Assembly: GCA_965199945.1 (NCBI GenBank)
Contig: OZ241354.1
Location: 2,170,001-2,234,000 of the forward strand
DNA: 64,000 nt
Direction of reading: 5' to 3'
Origin: VXYL01 sp965199945
GTDB taxonomy: Bacteria > Pseudomonadota > Gammaproteobacteria > Pseudomonadales > Azotimanducaceae
Shown here: positions 1 to 8,788 of the stretch, one piece after another
Numbering within the stretch: position 1 is the first letter of the stretch
Layout: every line of letters starts with the position of its first letter
Translations under genes and position numbers: made by a program
Notes under the pieces: model-generated
Databases searched by the model: none
Seen by the model: the letters and a program-made list of their open reading frames with translations, nothing else
Told to the model about the DNA's origin: nothing

Positions 1-157
1 CCGCGCCGCCGGCTGGCGCGACTGCGCTGTCGAGGAACGCAGCCACGAGGCGGGTGTTGGTGGTAGGTTTAGTGGGGCGACTTGAGCTCGCGTAGTCGGC
101 GACGTAAGCCGTCCGAGGGTCGTTGCCAGCCGTGCGGCGAGCGTTGAAGGCCGAATC
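1..157. other. left-edge region, no gene recognised
   Basis: I see no convincing coding sequence here. It is GC-rich leader sequence before the first gene and could include the end of a gene lying outside the window. Confidence 0.4.
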
Positions 158-760
158 ATGATTGGACGCCACGACATCCCCTTGTTCCCGCTCGGCCAAG
201 TGCTGTTCAGCGGCGGGCGAATGCCGTTGCGGATCTTCGAGCCGCGCTATCTCGACCTCGTGGGGCGTTGCATGAAGACCGAGACCGGCTTCGGCATCGT
301 CCTCATCCGCGCCGGTTCCGAAGCGCGGCGCCAGGGCGACGACCAGCCGCCGTCGCTGTTCGAGATCGGCACCTATGCGCGAATCGTGGATTTCAACGAG
401 CTGCCGAACGGCATGCTGGGCATCGTCTGCGTCGGCAAGGAGAAGTTCCGCATTCTGCGCTCCTGGCAGGCGCCGGATCACCTGACGATGGCCGAGGCGG
501 AGTTTCTGCCGGAGGAACCGCCGTCGCCCTTGGACGACGAGTTCAAGCCGCTAGTGGAGACGCTGCGCGTGCTCGTCAAGCATCCCCTCGTGCAGCAGCT
601 CGGGCTTGGCGTGGACTACGACGACGCCCGCTCGGTCAGTTGGCGGCTGACCGAGCTGCTGCCTCTGGAACCGGTGCGCAAGCAGGAACTGCTGCAGATG
701 CAGGACGCCCGCGAACGGCTCGCCGCAATCGGCCGCCTGGTGGCGAAGCTGCGCGGCTGA
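158..760 (+). CDS. LON peptidase substrate-binding domain protein
   Basis: A 200-residue stand-alone protein with the LON N-terminal (PUA-like) fold and no AAA+ or protease domain. The opening IPLFPLGQVLFSGGRMPLRIFEPRYLDL is diagnostic in its parts: the IPLFPLG strand, then the LRIFEPRY motif at about residues 24-31. Proteins of this kind are usually annotated as Lon-like substrate-binding proteins and their substrate is unknown. The ATG is preceded by a weak purine-rich stretch. nadD follows in the same direction after about 66 bases, so the two may be cotranscribed. Identity of the family is secure; the role is not. Confidence 0.85.
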   Translation: MIGRHDIPLFPLGQVLFSGGRMPLRIFEPRYLDLVGRCMKTETGFGIVLIRAGSEARRQGDDQPPSLFEIGTYARIVDFNELPNGMLGIVCVGKEKFRILRSWQAPDHLTMAEAEFLPEEPPSPLDDEFKPLVETLRVLVKHPLVQQLGLGVDYDDARSVSWRLTELLPLEPVRKQELLQMQDARERLAAIGRLVAKLRG

Positions 761-826
761 ACGGTGGCGGCATCCGCTAGCGGCGCCTGCCCGCCTGTGA
801 CGCAGCAGCGCGCAAGACCCGCTTGC

Positions 827-1471
827 ATGGCGGTCTTCGGCGGCACTTTCGATCCGGTCCACCTCGGCCATCTGCACGCCGCCCGGGTCGCCCGGGAAGC
901 GCTCGGCGGCGTCGACGTCACGCTGCTGCCGGCGGCTCGGCCTTGGCATCGTCCACCGCCGCTGGCGAGCGCGGCGCGGCGCTTCCGCATGCTGGAACTG
1001 GCCGCCGACGGCGAAGACCTTGCCGTGTCGCGCCTCGAGATCGACCGCCCTGGCCCATCCTATGCGGTCGACACGCTGCGCGAGCTCGCCGGCCCGCAAG
1101 CGCCTCGAAACGCCGAGTCGCACACCTCGGTCGTGTGGTGCATCGGCGGCGACGCCTTGGACGCCTTGGAGACTTGGCATCGCGCCGAGCAGCTGCCGTC
1201 GCTCTGCAATCTGCTCGTCTTCGAGCGCCCGGGCAGTCCACGCGCCCGCCCGCCGCGAGGCTTCGACGTCGTGGACGCGGCGGCCTGCCTGGGTTCGCGC
1301 AGAAGCGGCGGCGTCCACTTCCTCGACGCGCCGATGCTCGACGTCTCCGCCACCGCGGTACGCCGCGCCATCGCCCGCGGCGACGCCACGGGCGCATTGC
1401 TCCCGCGCCAAGTCTGGGACTACATCCAGCGCAACGGCTTGTACAGCGCGGCCGGCGCATCGCTGAAGTAA
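827..1471 (+). CDS. nadD: nicotinate-nucleotide adenylyltransferase NadD
   Basis: Converts nicotinate mononucleotide and ATP to deamido-NAD in the cytoplasm, the shared step of NAD synthesis. The nucleotidyltransferase signature GGTFDPVHLGHL lies right at the N-terminus, and the late motif SATAVRRAIARG (the ISSTxIR equivalent) is near the C-terminus, before the typical ending around WDYIQRNGLY. I chose the ATG at 827 because it puts the GGTFDPVH motif at residue 4, as in the family; an upstream GTG at 764 would add 21 residues of low-complexity sequence. Length (214 aa) is normal. The usual partners rsfS and rlmH do not follow; the next gene is on the other strand. Confidence 0.9.
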   Translation: MAVFGGTFDPVHLGHLHAARVAREALGGVDVTLLPAARPWHRPPPLASAARRFRMLELAADGEDLAVSRLEIDRPGPSYAVDTLRELAGPQAPRNAESHTSVVWCIGGDALDALETWHRAEQLPSLCNLLVFERPGSPRARPPRGFDVVDAAACLGSRRSGGVHFLDAPMLDVSATAVRRAIARGDATGALLPRQVWDYIQRNGLYSAAGASLK

Positions 1472-1570
1472 CGCCACCCTCCCGGGAAAGGAGCTACGCC
1501 GTCCTTGGCGACGCCTCGAGCCTTCCCCGCGCCCGACAGTCCGTAACGCGAGGAACCGCTCCTGCCACGG

Positions 1571-3175
1571 CTACGCAGCCGAGGAATCCTCCGCGAGCGA
1601 CTTCAGCACGCCGAACACCATCGCCAGCAGCACGACGCTCACTGGCAGGGCGGCGGCGATGGAGGCCGCCTGCAATGCCTGCAGGCCGTCGGCGACGAGC
1701 AGCACGGCGGAGACCAGCCCGGCCACGGTGCCCCAAATCACCCGGAAGCGCTGCGGCGGGTGGTCGTCGCCGAGGCTCAGCATGGTCGCCACCACCAGCG
1801 TGCAGGAATCCGAGGAGGTGATGAACCAGGTGGCCAGCAGGAAGGTGGCGAGCGCCGCCATTGTCCAAGTCAGCCAGCCGATGTCGCTCACCGCGTCGAT
1901 GGTGGCATAGAGCGCGGCTTCCGGCTGGCCGCCGCGCACGAGGTCGAGCAGGCCGGCGCTGCCGGCGCCGTCCGGCGCGTAGAGTTCCATGTGCAGGGCG
2001 TTGCCGCCGAAGATGCAGATCCACGCCACGCCCATCGCCGTTGGCACGAAGATCGCGCCCAACGTGAACTCGCGGATGGTGCGGCCTCGGGAAATGCGCG
2101 CGATGAACATGCCGACGAAGGGCGCCCAGGCGAACCACCAGCTCCAGTAGAAGACCGTCCAATCGCCCTGCCACGCCGCGTTGCCGGGCGAGGCGGCGGT
2201 CCAGAAGCCCATCGGCACCAGGTTCCAGAGGTATTCGCCGACCGTCGTGGCGAAGAATCCCATCAGCCACTCGAAGGGCCCGAAGAAGAGGAAGAACGCC
2301 AGCAGCACGATGCTGATGTAGATGTTCCATTCGGAAATGATGCGGATGCCGCGGCCGATGCCGGAGACCGCCGAGAGCGTGGCGGCCACCGAGATGCCGA
2401 GGATGAGCACGACCTGCGTCAGCAGCGACGGATCGATGCCGAACAGCACGTCCAGCCCGGCCGCCATCTGCTTCGCCCCGAGGCCGAGGGAGGTGGCGAT
2501 GCCAAACACGGCGCCGAACACGGCCAGGAGGTCCACCGCGTGTCCCAGGGGCCCGTAGATGCGCTCGCCGATGAGCGGATACAGCGCGGAACGCAGCGTC
2601 AGGGGGAGTTTCTTGCGGAAGCCGAAGTAGCCCAGGCACAGTCCCACCACCACGTACACCGCCCAGGCGTGGAAGCCCCAGTGGAAATAGGTCACGCGCA
2701 TGGCATGCGCGGCCCGCCGCTCGTCCAAGAGCGCGGCGCCGGCGTGGTCCGCGTGGGGGTTGTTGGGATAGCCGGATGTCTGCTCGGTGTCGAAGTAGAA
2801 CAGCGGCTCGTAGATGGAGAAGAACAGGATGCCGATGCCGAGCCCGGCCGAGAACAGCATCGCCAGCCAAGAGAACGTGCTGAACTCCGGGCGGGCGTCG
2901 TCGTCGCCCAGGCGCACGCTCCCGTGGCGGCTCACCATCAAGTACGCCGAGGCGAACAGCATCACGCAGATGGTGAGGACGTAGTACCAGCTGAGCGTCG
3001 CCTCGATCCAGCGCCGCACCGCGGCGAAGACCACGCCGGCGCCGTCCACGTTCAGCACCGTGAAAACCACGAACGCCAGCACCATGCCCTTGGAGGCCAC
3101 GGCCATGCCCGGATGCAGGCCCGCCCACAGGCCGGACTTGGCGACGACCAGACGCTTGCGCGGCGCTTCGCTCAT
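1571..3175 (-). CDS. BCCT family betaine/choline/carnitine transporter
   Basis: A 534-residue polytopic inner-membrane protein that would import a quaternary ammonium compound by secondary transport. The glycine-rich Na+/substrate segment SAGLGIGILFFSIYEP is at about residues 109-124. The tryptophan-rich BCCT signature is clear (FYWSWWFAWAPFVGMFIARI at about residues 343-362), followed by SRGRTIREF. Around twelve hydrophobic segments can be counted. The C-terminus is short, without the long osmosensing tail of BetP/BetT. The preceding gene on this strand is an Ldh-family dehydrogenase ending 69 bases upstream, so uptake and oxidation of an osmolyte or related acid may be linked. The substrate is not predictable from the sequence. 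Confidence 0.9.
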   Translation of the reverse strand: MSEAPRKRLVVAKSGLWAGLHPGMAVASKGMVLAFVVFTVLNVDGAGVVFAAVRRWIEATLSWYYVLTICVMLFASAYLMVSRHGSVRLGDDDARPEFSTFSWLAMLFSAGLGIGILFFSIYEPLFYFDTEQTSGYPNNPHADHAGAALLDERRAAHAMRVTYFHWGFHAWAVYVVVGLCLGYFGFRKKLPLTLRSALYPLIGERIYGPLGHAVDLLAVFGAVFGIATSLGLGAKQMAAGLDVLFGIDPSLLTQVVLILGISVAATLSAVSGIGRGIRIISEWNIYISIVLLAFFLFFGPFEWLMGFFATTVGEYLWNLVPMGFWTAASPGNAAWQGDWTVFYWSWWFAWAPFVGMFIARISRGRTIREFTLGAIFVPTAMGVAWICIFGGNALHMELYAPDGAGSAGLLDLVRGGQPEAALYATIDAVSDIGWLTWTMAALATFLLATWFITSSDSCTLVVATMLSLGDDHPPQRFRVIWGTVAGLVSAVLLVADGLQALQAASIAAALPVSVVLLAMVFGVLKSLAEDSSAA

Positions 3176-3244
3176 GCGCGATGCCTGCCGCGCCAGCGGT
3201 TCATGCGCGTTCTGCCGCGGGCGCGAGCTTGGCCATCATGTCCA

Positions 3245-4333
3245 TCATGGCCAGCGAAGGTTCAGGTTCGATTCGGCGCAAGCGCCGTTGAACCACTCGA
3301 CCACCTCGCGGTGGTACGGAATGCCATCTTCCTTGCGCCGCCGCGCCTCCTCGTGCTCGATGAGTCCGGCGTAGTAGACGCGCTCATAGCCCGGCGCCGG
3401 CGTCATTCCGCTCAGCCTGCCCAAGAGCGCGTCCATGTCGCGCTTGAACTGCGCCACGTCCACGAAGGCGCTGATCTTGAAGGCCATGACGAACTGCGAG
3501 TGCCGCTCGCCGCCGGCGACGAAGCCGGGGCCGTTGCCGCTCAACATGCCGGCCATGATGTCGGCGATGGCGGCGAAGCCGAAGCCCTTGTGGCTGCCGT
3601 TCTCGCGGGTGCCGCCGAAGGGCAGCATGTAGAAGCTGCCGTAGTCCGGCGCATCGACGGCCTGCATGATGGGCTTGCCGTCGAGGTCCGCGATCCAGCC
3701 GGGCTCCAGCTTGGAGCCGATGCGCTTCGCCAAGCCCAGCTTGTTGGCGGCCACTTGCGTGGTGGCGACGTCGAAGACGAACGGCGGCAGGTCCTGCGCC
3801 GGCGCTGCCCAGGCGATGGGATGGGTGCCGAAGACGGTCTCCGAACCGAAGGTCGGCACCATGATGCCGCCGCCGGCGGACACCATGCAGACGCCGATCA
3901 TGTCCTGCTCTATCGCCATCAGCGGGTAGTAGGCGAGCATCCCGACATGGCCGCAGTTGCGCACGCCCACCGCGCCGATGCCGAACTGCTCGGCCTTCTC
4001 CATGGCGATGCGCATGGCGCGGGGCCCAACCTGCAGGCCGATGCCGCGGTCGGCGTCGAGGGTCGCGCTCACCGGCGATTCGTGGAGGGTCTTGACGTTG
4101 GGCGCCGGGTTCATTGCGCCCTGGGAGTAGGCGCGAAGGTACTGGCGCACCATGTTGGAGATGCCGTGGCTCTCGCAGCCGCGCAGATCGGCGACGATGA
4201 GCACGTCGGTACAGAGCGCGGCATCCTCGGGCGCCATCCCGACCGACTCGAAGAGCGCCTGGATGCCAGCGCGGGCGTTCGCCTCGGAGACGACCACCTG
4301 GTCCGCCTCGGGCACGAGAAAGTGTCGGAGCAC
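3245..4333 (-). CDS. Ldh family oxidoreductase (malate/L-lactate/sulfolactate dehydrogenase type)
   Basis: A 362-residue NAD(P)-dependent dehydrogenase of the Ldh_2 family, unrelated to classical lactate dehydrogenase. Diagnostic segments are CESHGISNMVRQYLRAY near residue 55, the AVGVRNCGHVGMLAYY stretch, the GTHPIAWAAP region and the GSHKGFGFAAIADIMAGMLSG segment. I chose the GTG at 4333, since the extra residues of the longer frame (to 4381) are arginine-rich and unlike the family. The substrate could be malate, ureidoglycolate, sulfolactate or a related 2-hydroxyacid; sequence alone does not decide. It lies 69 bases upstream of the BCCT transporter in the same direction and probably shares its transcript. 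Confidence 0.85.
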   Translation of the reverse strand: MLRHFLVPEADQVVVSEANARAGIQALFESVGMAPEDAALCTDVLIVADLRGCESHGISNMVRQYLRAYSQGAMNPAPNVKTLHESPVSATLDADRGIGLQVGPRAMRIAMEKAEQFGIGAVGVRNCGHVGMLAYYPLMAIEQDMIGVCMVSAGGGIMVPTFGSETVFGTHPIAWAAPAQDLPPFVFDVATTQVAANKLGLAKRIGSKLEPGWIADLDGKPIMQAVDAPDYGSFYMLPFGGTRENGSHKGFGFAAIADIMAGMLSGNGPGFVAGGERHSQFVMAFKISAFVDVAQFKRDMDALLGRLSGMTPAPGYERVYYAGLIEHEEARRRKEDGIPYHREVVEWFNGACAESNLNLRWP

Positions 4334-4598
4334 TCGGCGCCTCCCGATCCGGCTCGATGCGCCGCGGCACCGCAAACCCAATCCCTTGAGCGACCAAGCG
4401 TAACGCAGATCGGGCGACTAAGGGCGCGTCGCGGAGTTGGAGGCGGCGCTGCGGCGTTCGGAGGGCGACCATCCACCGCGAGTGGTCGCTGGCCCCTGGT
4501 TCGTCGCAACTTGCCGACACACTCTCATCAGCGCCAACTTTTCGCCTCGTTCGAGGTGCGAGAATGAGTGCCTGCGGTTTTGCGGGGATGCGCCATCG

Positions 4599-5222
4599 AT
4601 GTCCGAACTCCTGCGCTATTGGCTCGTGGCGGACGAATACGTCGGCGCGGCGCTCGGCGTGCTGGTGGTGCTCTGCCTGGTGCGCGAGAAGCTCCTCGCC
4701 TGGCCCTTGGGCGTCGCCTACGTTCTCGTGACGATTCCGCAGCTTGTCGAAGCGCGGCTCTACGCCAACTTGACGCTGCACGTCATCGGCTTCCTGCCGC
4801 TCAATCTCTACGGCTGGTACCACTGGCTGTTCGGCGGCGAGCAGCGCGACGACTTGCCGGTCGCCCGCGCCAGCGGCCGGGCCATGGCGGTGCTGGTCGT
4901 CGCCTGCGCCATCGGCTCCGCGTGCCTCGGCTGGCTGCTCGCCGAACACACGGACGCCGCGCATCCGTACTGGGACAACGGCGTGCTGCTGTTCAGCCTC
5001 GCGGCGATGTGGCTCACGGCGCGCAAGCTGCTCGAGAACTGGGTCCTCTGGTTTGCCGTGAACGTCGTTTCCGTGCCGCTCTACTTCGCCCAGGACCTCC
5101 CTTGGTACGCCCTGCTCTACGCGCTCTACCTGCCCATGGCCGTGTGGGGCTACGCGAGCTGGCGACGCACGATGCGCGAGCAGGAGGCGACGTTTCCTGC
5201 CGCAACGAGACCAAGCGGCTGA
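4599..5222 (+). CDS. pnuC: nicotinamide mononucleotide transporter PnuC
   Basis: A 207-residue inner-membrane protein of the PnuC family, which brings nicotinamide riboside into the cell for NAD salvage. About seven hydrophobic segments are visible. Typical PnuC features are the NLYGWYHWLFGG segment near residue 68 and ENWVLWFAVNVVSVPLYF in the C-terminal half. The ATG at 4599 follows a poor Shine-Dalgarno sequence but is the only start giving the usual N-terminus. About 265 bases separate it from the divergent Ldh gene; I see no gene there. Its presence with nadD fits a cell with both salvage and de novo NAD steps, though pnuC and nadD are not adjacent. Confidence 0.85.
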   Translation: MSELLRYWLVADEYVGAALGVLVVLCLVREKLLAWPLGVAYVLVTIPQLVEARLYANLTLHVIGFLPLNLYGWYHWLFGGEQRDDLPVARASGRAMAVLVVACAIGSACLGWLLAEHTDAAHPYWDNGVLLFSLAAMWLTARKLLENWVLWFAVNVVSVPLYFAQDLPWYALLYALYLPMAVWGYASWRRTMREQEATFPAATRPSG

Positions 5223-5273
5223 AAGCCATGCCATGTGCACCGCTGGCGGGCGCATGTGTCGAAGGCGAAGCGT

Positions 5274-5349
<76 letters not shown>

Positions 5350-5439
5350 TCTTGCGTTGGCACGGCCCGTTGGGCGCTTGCCCCACGAAGGCCGCGTACT
5401 GTACGCGCTCTCCCTAGCCCGTCAAGCCCGATGTGCCGC

Positions 5440-6021
5440 TCACCGCGGCATCTTGCGTCCCGCGAGCCGCGCCAGCGCGGCCTTGCCGCCGTCGGGATCG
5501 ACGAACAGACCCTCTTCGCAGCGCTCGATGGCGAGCCCGCGCCCAAGCCGCGCGAGATCTCCCGCGGAGACCCGGTAGGCGGCGTTCGTCGGCCCGATTA
5601 CGCCCTCCTCCGCCGTCTCCAAGTGCTGCTCGACGATCAGCAGGCCACCGTCGCGCAATGCGCCGCGGAGCCCCTCCACCAGACGCACGTTCACATAGCG
5701 GATGTTCACGATCACGTCGTAGCGGCAACCCGCGTCGAAGCCGTCGTCCAAGTCCCGCCGCAGCCAGCGGATGGGCAGGTCGCCAGCCGCCGCCCGCCCT
5801 CGCGCCAAGGCTTCGGCGGAGATGTCCACGGCATCCACCGTCAGCCCGCGCCGCGCCAGGAACAGGGCGTTTCGACCAGCGCCGCAGGCCAAGTCGAGGG
5901 CGCGGCCGGTCGTCGGCAGCAGGTCCGCGCAGTCTTCGAGGAAGGCGCTTGGCCAAGGCCGTGCCGAATAGGCACCTTGGCGGTAGCGTTCGTCCCACTT
6001 GCGGCGGTCGGCGTCGCTCAC
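5440..6021 (-). CDS. class I SAM-dependent methyltransferase
   Basis: A 193-residue protein. The SAM-binding motif I is LDLACGAGRNALFLARRG at about residues 42-59, followed by VDAVDISAEALARG (motif post-I with acidic D). The N-terminus WDERYRQGAYSARPWPSAF resembles TehB-like small methyltransferases. I chose the GTG at 6021, which overlaps the stop of the upstream membrane protein gene by four bases (GTGA), implying translational coupling. The substrate is unknown. Confidence 0.8.
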   Translation of the reverse strand: MSDADRRKWDERYRQGAYSARPWPSAFLEDCADLLPTTGRALDLACGAGRNALFLARRGLTVDAVDISAEALARGRAAAGDLPIRWLRRDLDDGFDAGCRYDVIVNIRYVNVRLVEGLRGALRDGGLLIVEQHLETAEEGVIGPTNAAYRVSAGDLARLGRGLAIERCEEGLFVDPDGGKAALARLAGRKMPR

Positions 6022-6386
6022 CGCCCGCCTTCTTCGATGTCTTCGAGACGTTGCCGCCGCGACAGCAGCGCGAGGCACCCGGCGCCGAGCAGGGCGAAGC
6101 CAATCGCAACGGCGGCGGCCACGAGGAGCGGCGCATCGGCGCCGGCCAAGCGGGCCGCGATCAAGGCCATGCCGCCGAGGCCGAGCGTCATCGCCGCCAA
6201 GGCGAGGACCCGCCCGATGCCGACGCGGCGGGCCGGCCGCGCCTGCATCGGAACCGCTTGCGGCGGAACGTCCGGCGTCTCGCCGCCCTCGCGCGCGGCA
6301 CCGTTCACCAGCCGCCAAGCCAGCCACATGCCGCCGAAACAGACAGCCAACGCGACCAGCGGAATGACGACGGCGCCGAGCGTCAT
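6018..6386 (-). CDS. small membrane protein of unknown function
   Basis: A 122-residue protein with an N-terminal hydrophobic segment (about residues 3-25), a polar proline-containing linker and two more closely spaced hydrophobic segments (about 60-80 and 86-106), ending in a charged tail. I do not recognise a family. Its stop codon overlaps the start of the methyltransferase gene, so the two form a small operon. The GST gene is divergent from it. Confidence 0.6.
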   Translation of the reverse strand: MTLGAVVIPLVALAVCFGGMWLAWRLVNGAAREGGETPDVPPQAVPMQARPARRVGIGRVLALAAMTLGLGGMALIAARLAGADAPLLVAAAVAIGFALLGAGCLALLSRRQRLEDIEEGGR

Positions 6387-6452
6387 GGGCGCCACTGTAC
6401 TGGAATCGACGCCCCGTTGTATGGTTCGCCCATCTTTGCCGCTGGACAGCCG

Positions 6453-7082
6453 ATGAAACTCTACGACTTCAAGATGGCGCCGAACCCGCGCCGAGTACGC
6501 ATCTTCCTCGCCGAAAAGGGCATCGAGGTGGAGACCGAACAGGTGGACATCCCAAGCGGGCAGAATCTCGGCGCCGCGTTCCGCGCCGTCAATCCGCGCT
6601 GTCTGCTGCCCACCCTCGTGCTCGACGACGGCACGGTGATCGACGAGTCGGTGGCCATCTGCACGTACTTCGAGGCCGAACATCCCGACCCGCCGCTGTT
6701 CGGCACGGACGCGAAGTCCAAGGCCACCATCGCCTCCGCCGAACGGCACATGGAACTCGACGGCATGAGCGCGGTGGCGGATGCCTTCCGCAACGGCAAT
6801 CCGGCGTTCGCCAACCGCTCCATTTCCGGCAGCGAAGGCGTGCCGTCGGTGCCTGGCCTGGTGGAGCGGGGACGCGCCGCGGCGCAGCGCTTCTTCGAGC
6901 GGCTGAACGCCACCCTCGACGACTCCGAGTTCGTCGCTGGCAGCGCCTACAGCGTCGCCGACATCACCGCGCTGTGCGTCGTGGACTTCGCCAAGTGGAT
7001 TCAGATCCGCGCCGCCGACGAACATCCGCACATCAAGCGCTGGTACGCCGCCGTGTCCAGCCGCCCGAGCGCCGCCGCTTAA
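6453..7082 (+). CDS. glutathione S-transferase family protein
   Basis: A 209-residue cytosolic GST. The thioredoxin-like N-terminal half contains the NPRRVRIFLAEKGIEVE helix, the VNPRCLLPTLVLDDG cis-proline region and the glutathione-contacting DESVAICTYFEAEHPDPPL segment (Glu-Ser pair at about 67-68). The helical C-terminal half ends with AYSVADITALCVVDFAKW, the family N-capping motif. The exact reaction cannot be read from the sequence. It stands alone, divergent from the methyltransferase operon. Confidence 0.85.
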   Translation: MKLYDFKMAPNPRRVRIFLAEKGIEVETEQVDIPSGQNLGAAFRAVNPRCLLPTLVLDDGTVIDESVAICTYFEAEHPDPPLFGTDAKSKATIASAERHMELDGMSAVADAFRNGNPAFANRSISGSEGVPSVPGLVERGRAAAQRFFERLNATLDDSEFVAGSAYSVADITALCVVDFAKWIQIRAADEHPHIKRWYAAVSSRPSAAA

Positions 7083-7134
7083 GGGTCGCTGGAACGCGAG
7101 GGACGAACCCGTAGAAAAGAAAAAGGAAGGTCAA

Positions 7135-7917
7135 TTGGATTTCAACAAGGTCGTTCTCGATTTCGAGGGCAAGGTGGCCGTGCTCAAGTTCAACCACCCG
7201 GAGGTGATGAACGCCGTCGGCGCCGACATGCTCGAGGGCCTGAACGCGGCCATCCGCGAAATCCAGGATCCGAACAACGGCGCGCGCTGCCTGCTGCTCA
7301 CCGGCGTCGGGCGCGGCTTCTGCGCCGGCGCGAATCTGGCCGACCGCGGCGGGCGCGGGGACGGCGCCGGCGCGTCGCTGCGCACGGCCTACCACCCGCT
7401 GCTGCTGACGCTGCGCGACCTCGACATGCCGATGGTCACAGCGGTCAACGGCGCAGCTGCCGGCGTCGGCATGAGTTTCGCGCTGCTCGGCGACATCGTC
7501 TGCGCCGCCAAGGGCGCTTTCTTCCTGCAGGCATTCGCCCGCATCGGCCTCGTGCCCGACGGCGGCGCCACGTTCATGCTGCCGCGCATGGTCGGCTGGG
7601 GGCGCGCAATGGAGCTGTCGCTCCTCGCCGAACGGCTGCCGGCCGAGAAGGCCGAAGCGTGGGGCCTGGTCAACCGCCTCTACGACGACAACGACGCGCT
7701 GCTGGCCGGCGCCCTCGACATCGCCGCCAAGCTCGCCGACGGCGCCAAGTCGCTCACCCTCATCCGGCGGCTGTACTGGGCCACTTGGCACAACGCCTAC
7801 GAGCAGCAGCTCGACCTCGAAGCGCGAATGCAGGCCGAAGCCGGACGCACCAAGGACCACGCCGAGGGCGTGAAGGCGTTCTTGGAGAAGCGCGACCCGG
7901 CCTTCCGGGGGCAATAG
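7135..7917 (+). CDS. enoyl-CoA hydratase/isomerase family protein (PaaG-like)
   Basis: A 260-residue crotonase-fold protein acting on acyl-CoA thioesters. The oxyanion-hole segment GRGFCAGANL is at about residues 61-70 and the second at AAAGVGMSFALLGDIV. The catalytic loop reads IGLVPDGGATFMLPR, with Asp where hydratases usually carry Glu; this is more like PaaG-type isomerases, so isomerisation is as likely as hydration. The start is a TTG at 7135 behind a strong purine-rich Shine-Dalgarno sequence (AAGGAAGG). An SDR gene follows in the same direction after 85 bases. Confidence 0.8.
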   Translation: MDFNKVVLDFEGKVAVLKFNHPEVMNAVGADMLEGLNAAIREIQDPNNGARCLLLTGVGRGFCAGANLADRGGRGDGAGASLRTAYHPLLLTLRDLDMPMVTAVNGAAAGVGMSFALLGDIVCAAKGAFFLQAFARIGLVPDGGATFMLPRMVGWGRAMELSLLAERLPAEKAEAWGLVNRLYDDNDALLAGALDIAAKLADGAKSLTLIRRLYWATWHNAYEQQLDLEARMQAEAGRTKDHAEGVKAFLEKRDPAFRGQ

Positions 7918-8002
7918 GCGCCGTGCCGGTTCCGTCTGCCGCATCCGCCGAGCGCCGGTTCGGCTGGAGTCTTGCAGCGTCCTGCTCTGCGCCAAAGCGG
8001 CC

Positions 8003-8761
8003 ATGTCGCTGACCGACCGCGTCGCCCTCGTCACCGGCGGCGGCCGCGGCATCGGCCGCGCCATCTCCTTGGCGCTCGCCGCCGACGGCGCCGCGGTGGC
8101 CGTGAACTACCGGCGCAACGAGGAAGCGGCGCGCGCCACCGTCGACGACATCGCGCGGCTTGGCGGCAACGCGCGCATGTATCTGGCCACCATCGACGAC
8201 TTCGACCGCGCCGAGGAAATGGTCGCCATGGTCGAGCAGGAGCTGGGGCCGGTAAGCATCCTCGTCAACAACGCCGGCATCGCCAGCCGCGGCCTGTCGG
8301 TGGTGGACACGGACCCGGCCGAGCTGCGCCGGGTCGTGGCCATCGACGCCTTCGGCTCGCACTACCTCTCGAAGCTGGTGATCCCGAAGATGCGCCAGTT
8401 GCCGCGCGGCGACATCGTGATGATCTCCAGCGTCGCCTCGCGTGGTCTGGCGGCGAACGGCGGCCCCTACAACATGGCCAAGGCGGCGATGGAGGCCCTC
8501 GCGGTGACGCTGGCGCGGGAAGAGCGCGACAACGGCATTCGCGTCAACACCGTCGCCCCTGGCCTGGTCGAAACCGAGATGGGCCGGCGGCTGATGAAGG
8601 CCACCGCCGGCGTCACCGACATGCGCACACTCGATGCGTCCATGCCCTTCGGCAAGGTCTGCCAGCCGGAAGACGTGGCCAACGTGGTGCGCTTTCTGGT
8701 CTCCGACCGCAACATCTACATCACCGGCGAGAAGGTCTACTGCGACGGCCGGGTCCTCTGA
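8003..8761 (+). CDS. SDR family oxidoreductase (3-oxoacyl-ACP reductase-like)
   Basis: A 252-residue classical short-chain dehydrogenase. The Rossmann motif TGGGRGIGRA is at residues 11-20, NNAG is at about 89-92, and the catalytic Ser-Tyr-Lys set is visible as ISSVASRG then YNMAKAA. The PG motif VAPGLVETEMG follows. It resembles FabG-type reductases that use NADP(H). Position behind the crotonase-family gene suggests a shared role in acyl-CoA or aromatic-acid metabolism. The lhr-type helicase gene converges on it from the other strand, 27 bases away. Confidence 0.85.
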   Translation: MSLTDRVALVTGGGRGIGRAISLALAADGAAVAVNYRRNEEAARATVDDIARLGGNARMYLATIDDFDRAEEMVAMVEQELGPVSILVNNAGIASRGLSVVDTDPAELRRVVAIDAFGSHYLSKLVIPKMRQLPRGDIVMISSVASRGLAANGGPYNMAKAAMEALAVTLAREERDNGIRVNTVAPGLVETEMGRRLMKATAGVTDMRTLDASMPFGKVCQPEDVANVVRFLVSDRNIYITGEKVYCDGRVL

Positions 8762-8788
8762 CGCCATCCCCAACGCGAAGCCCAGCGC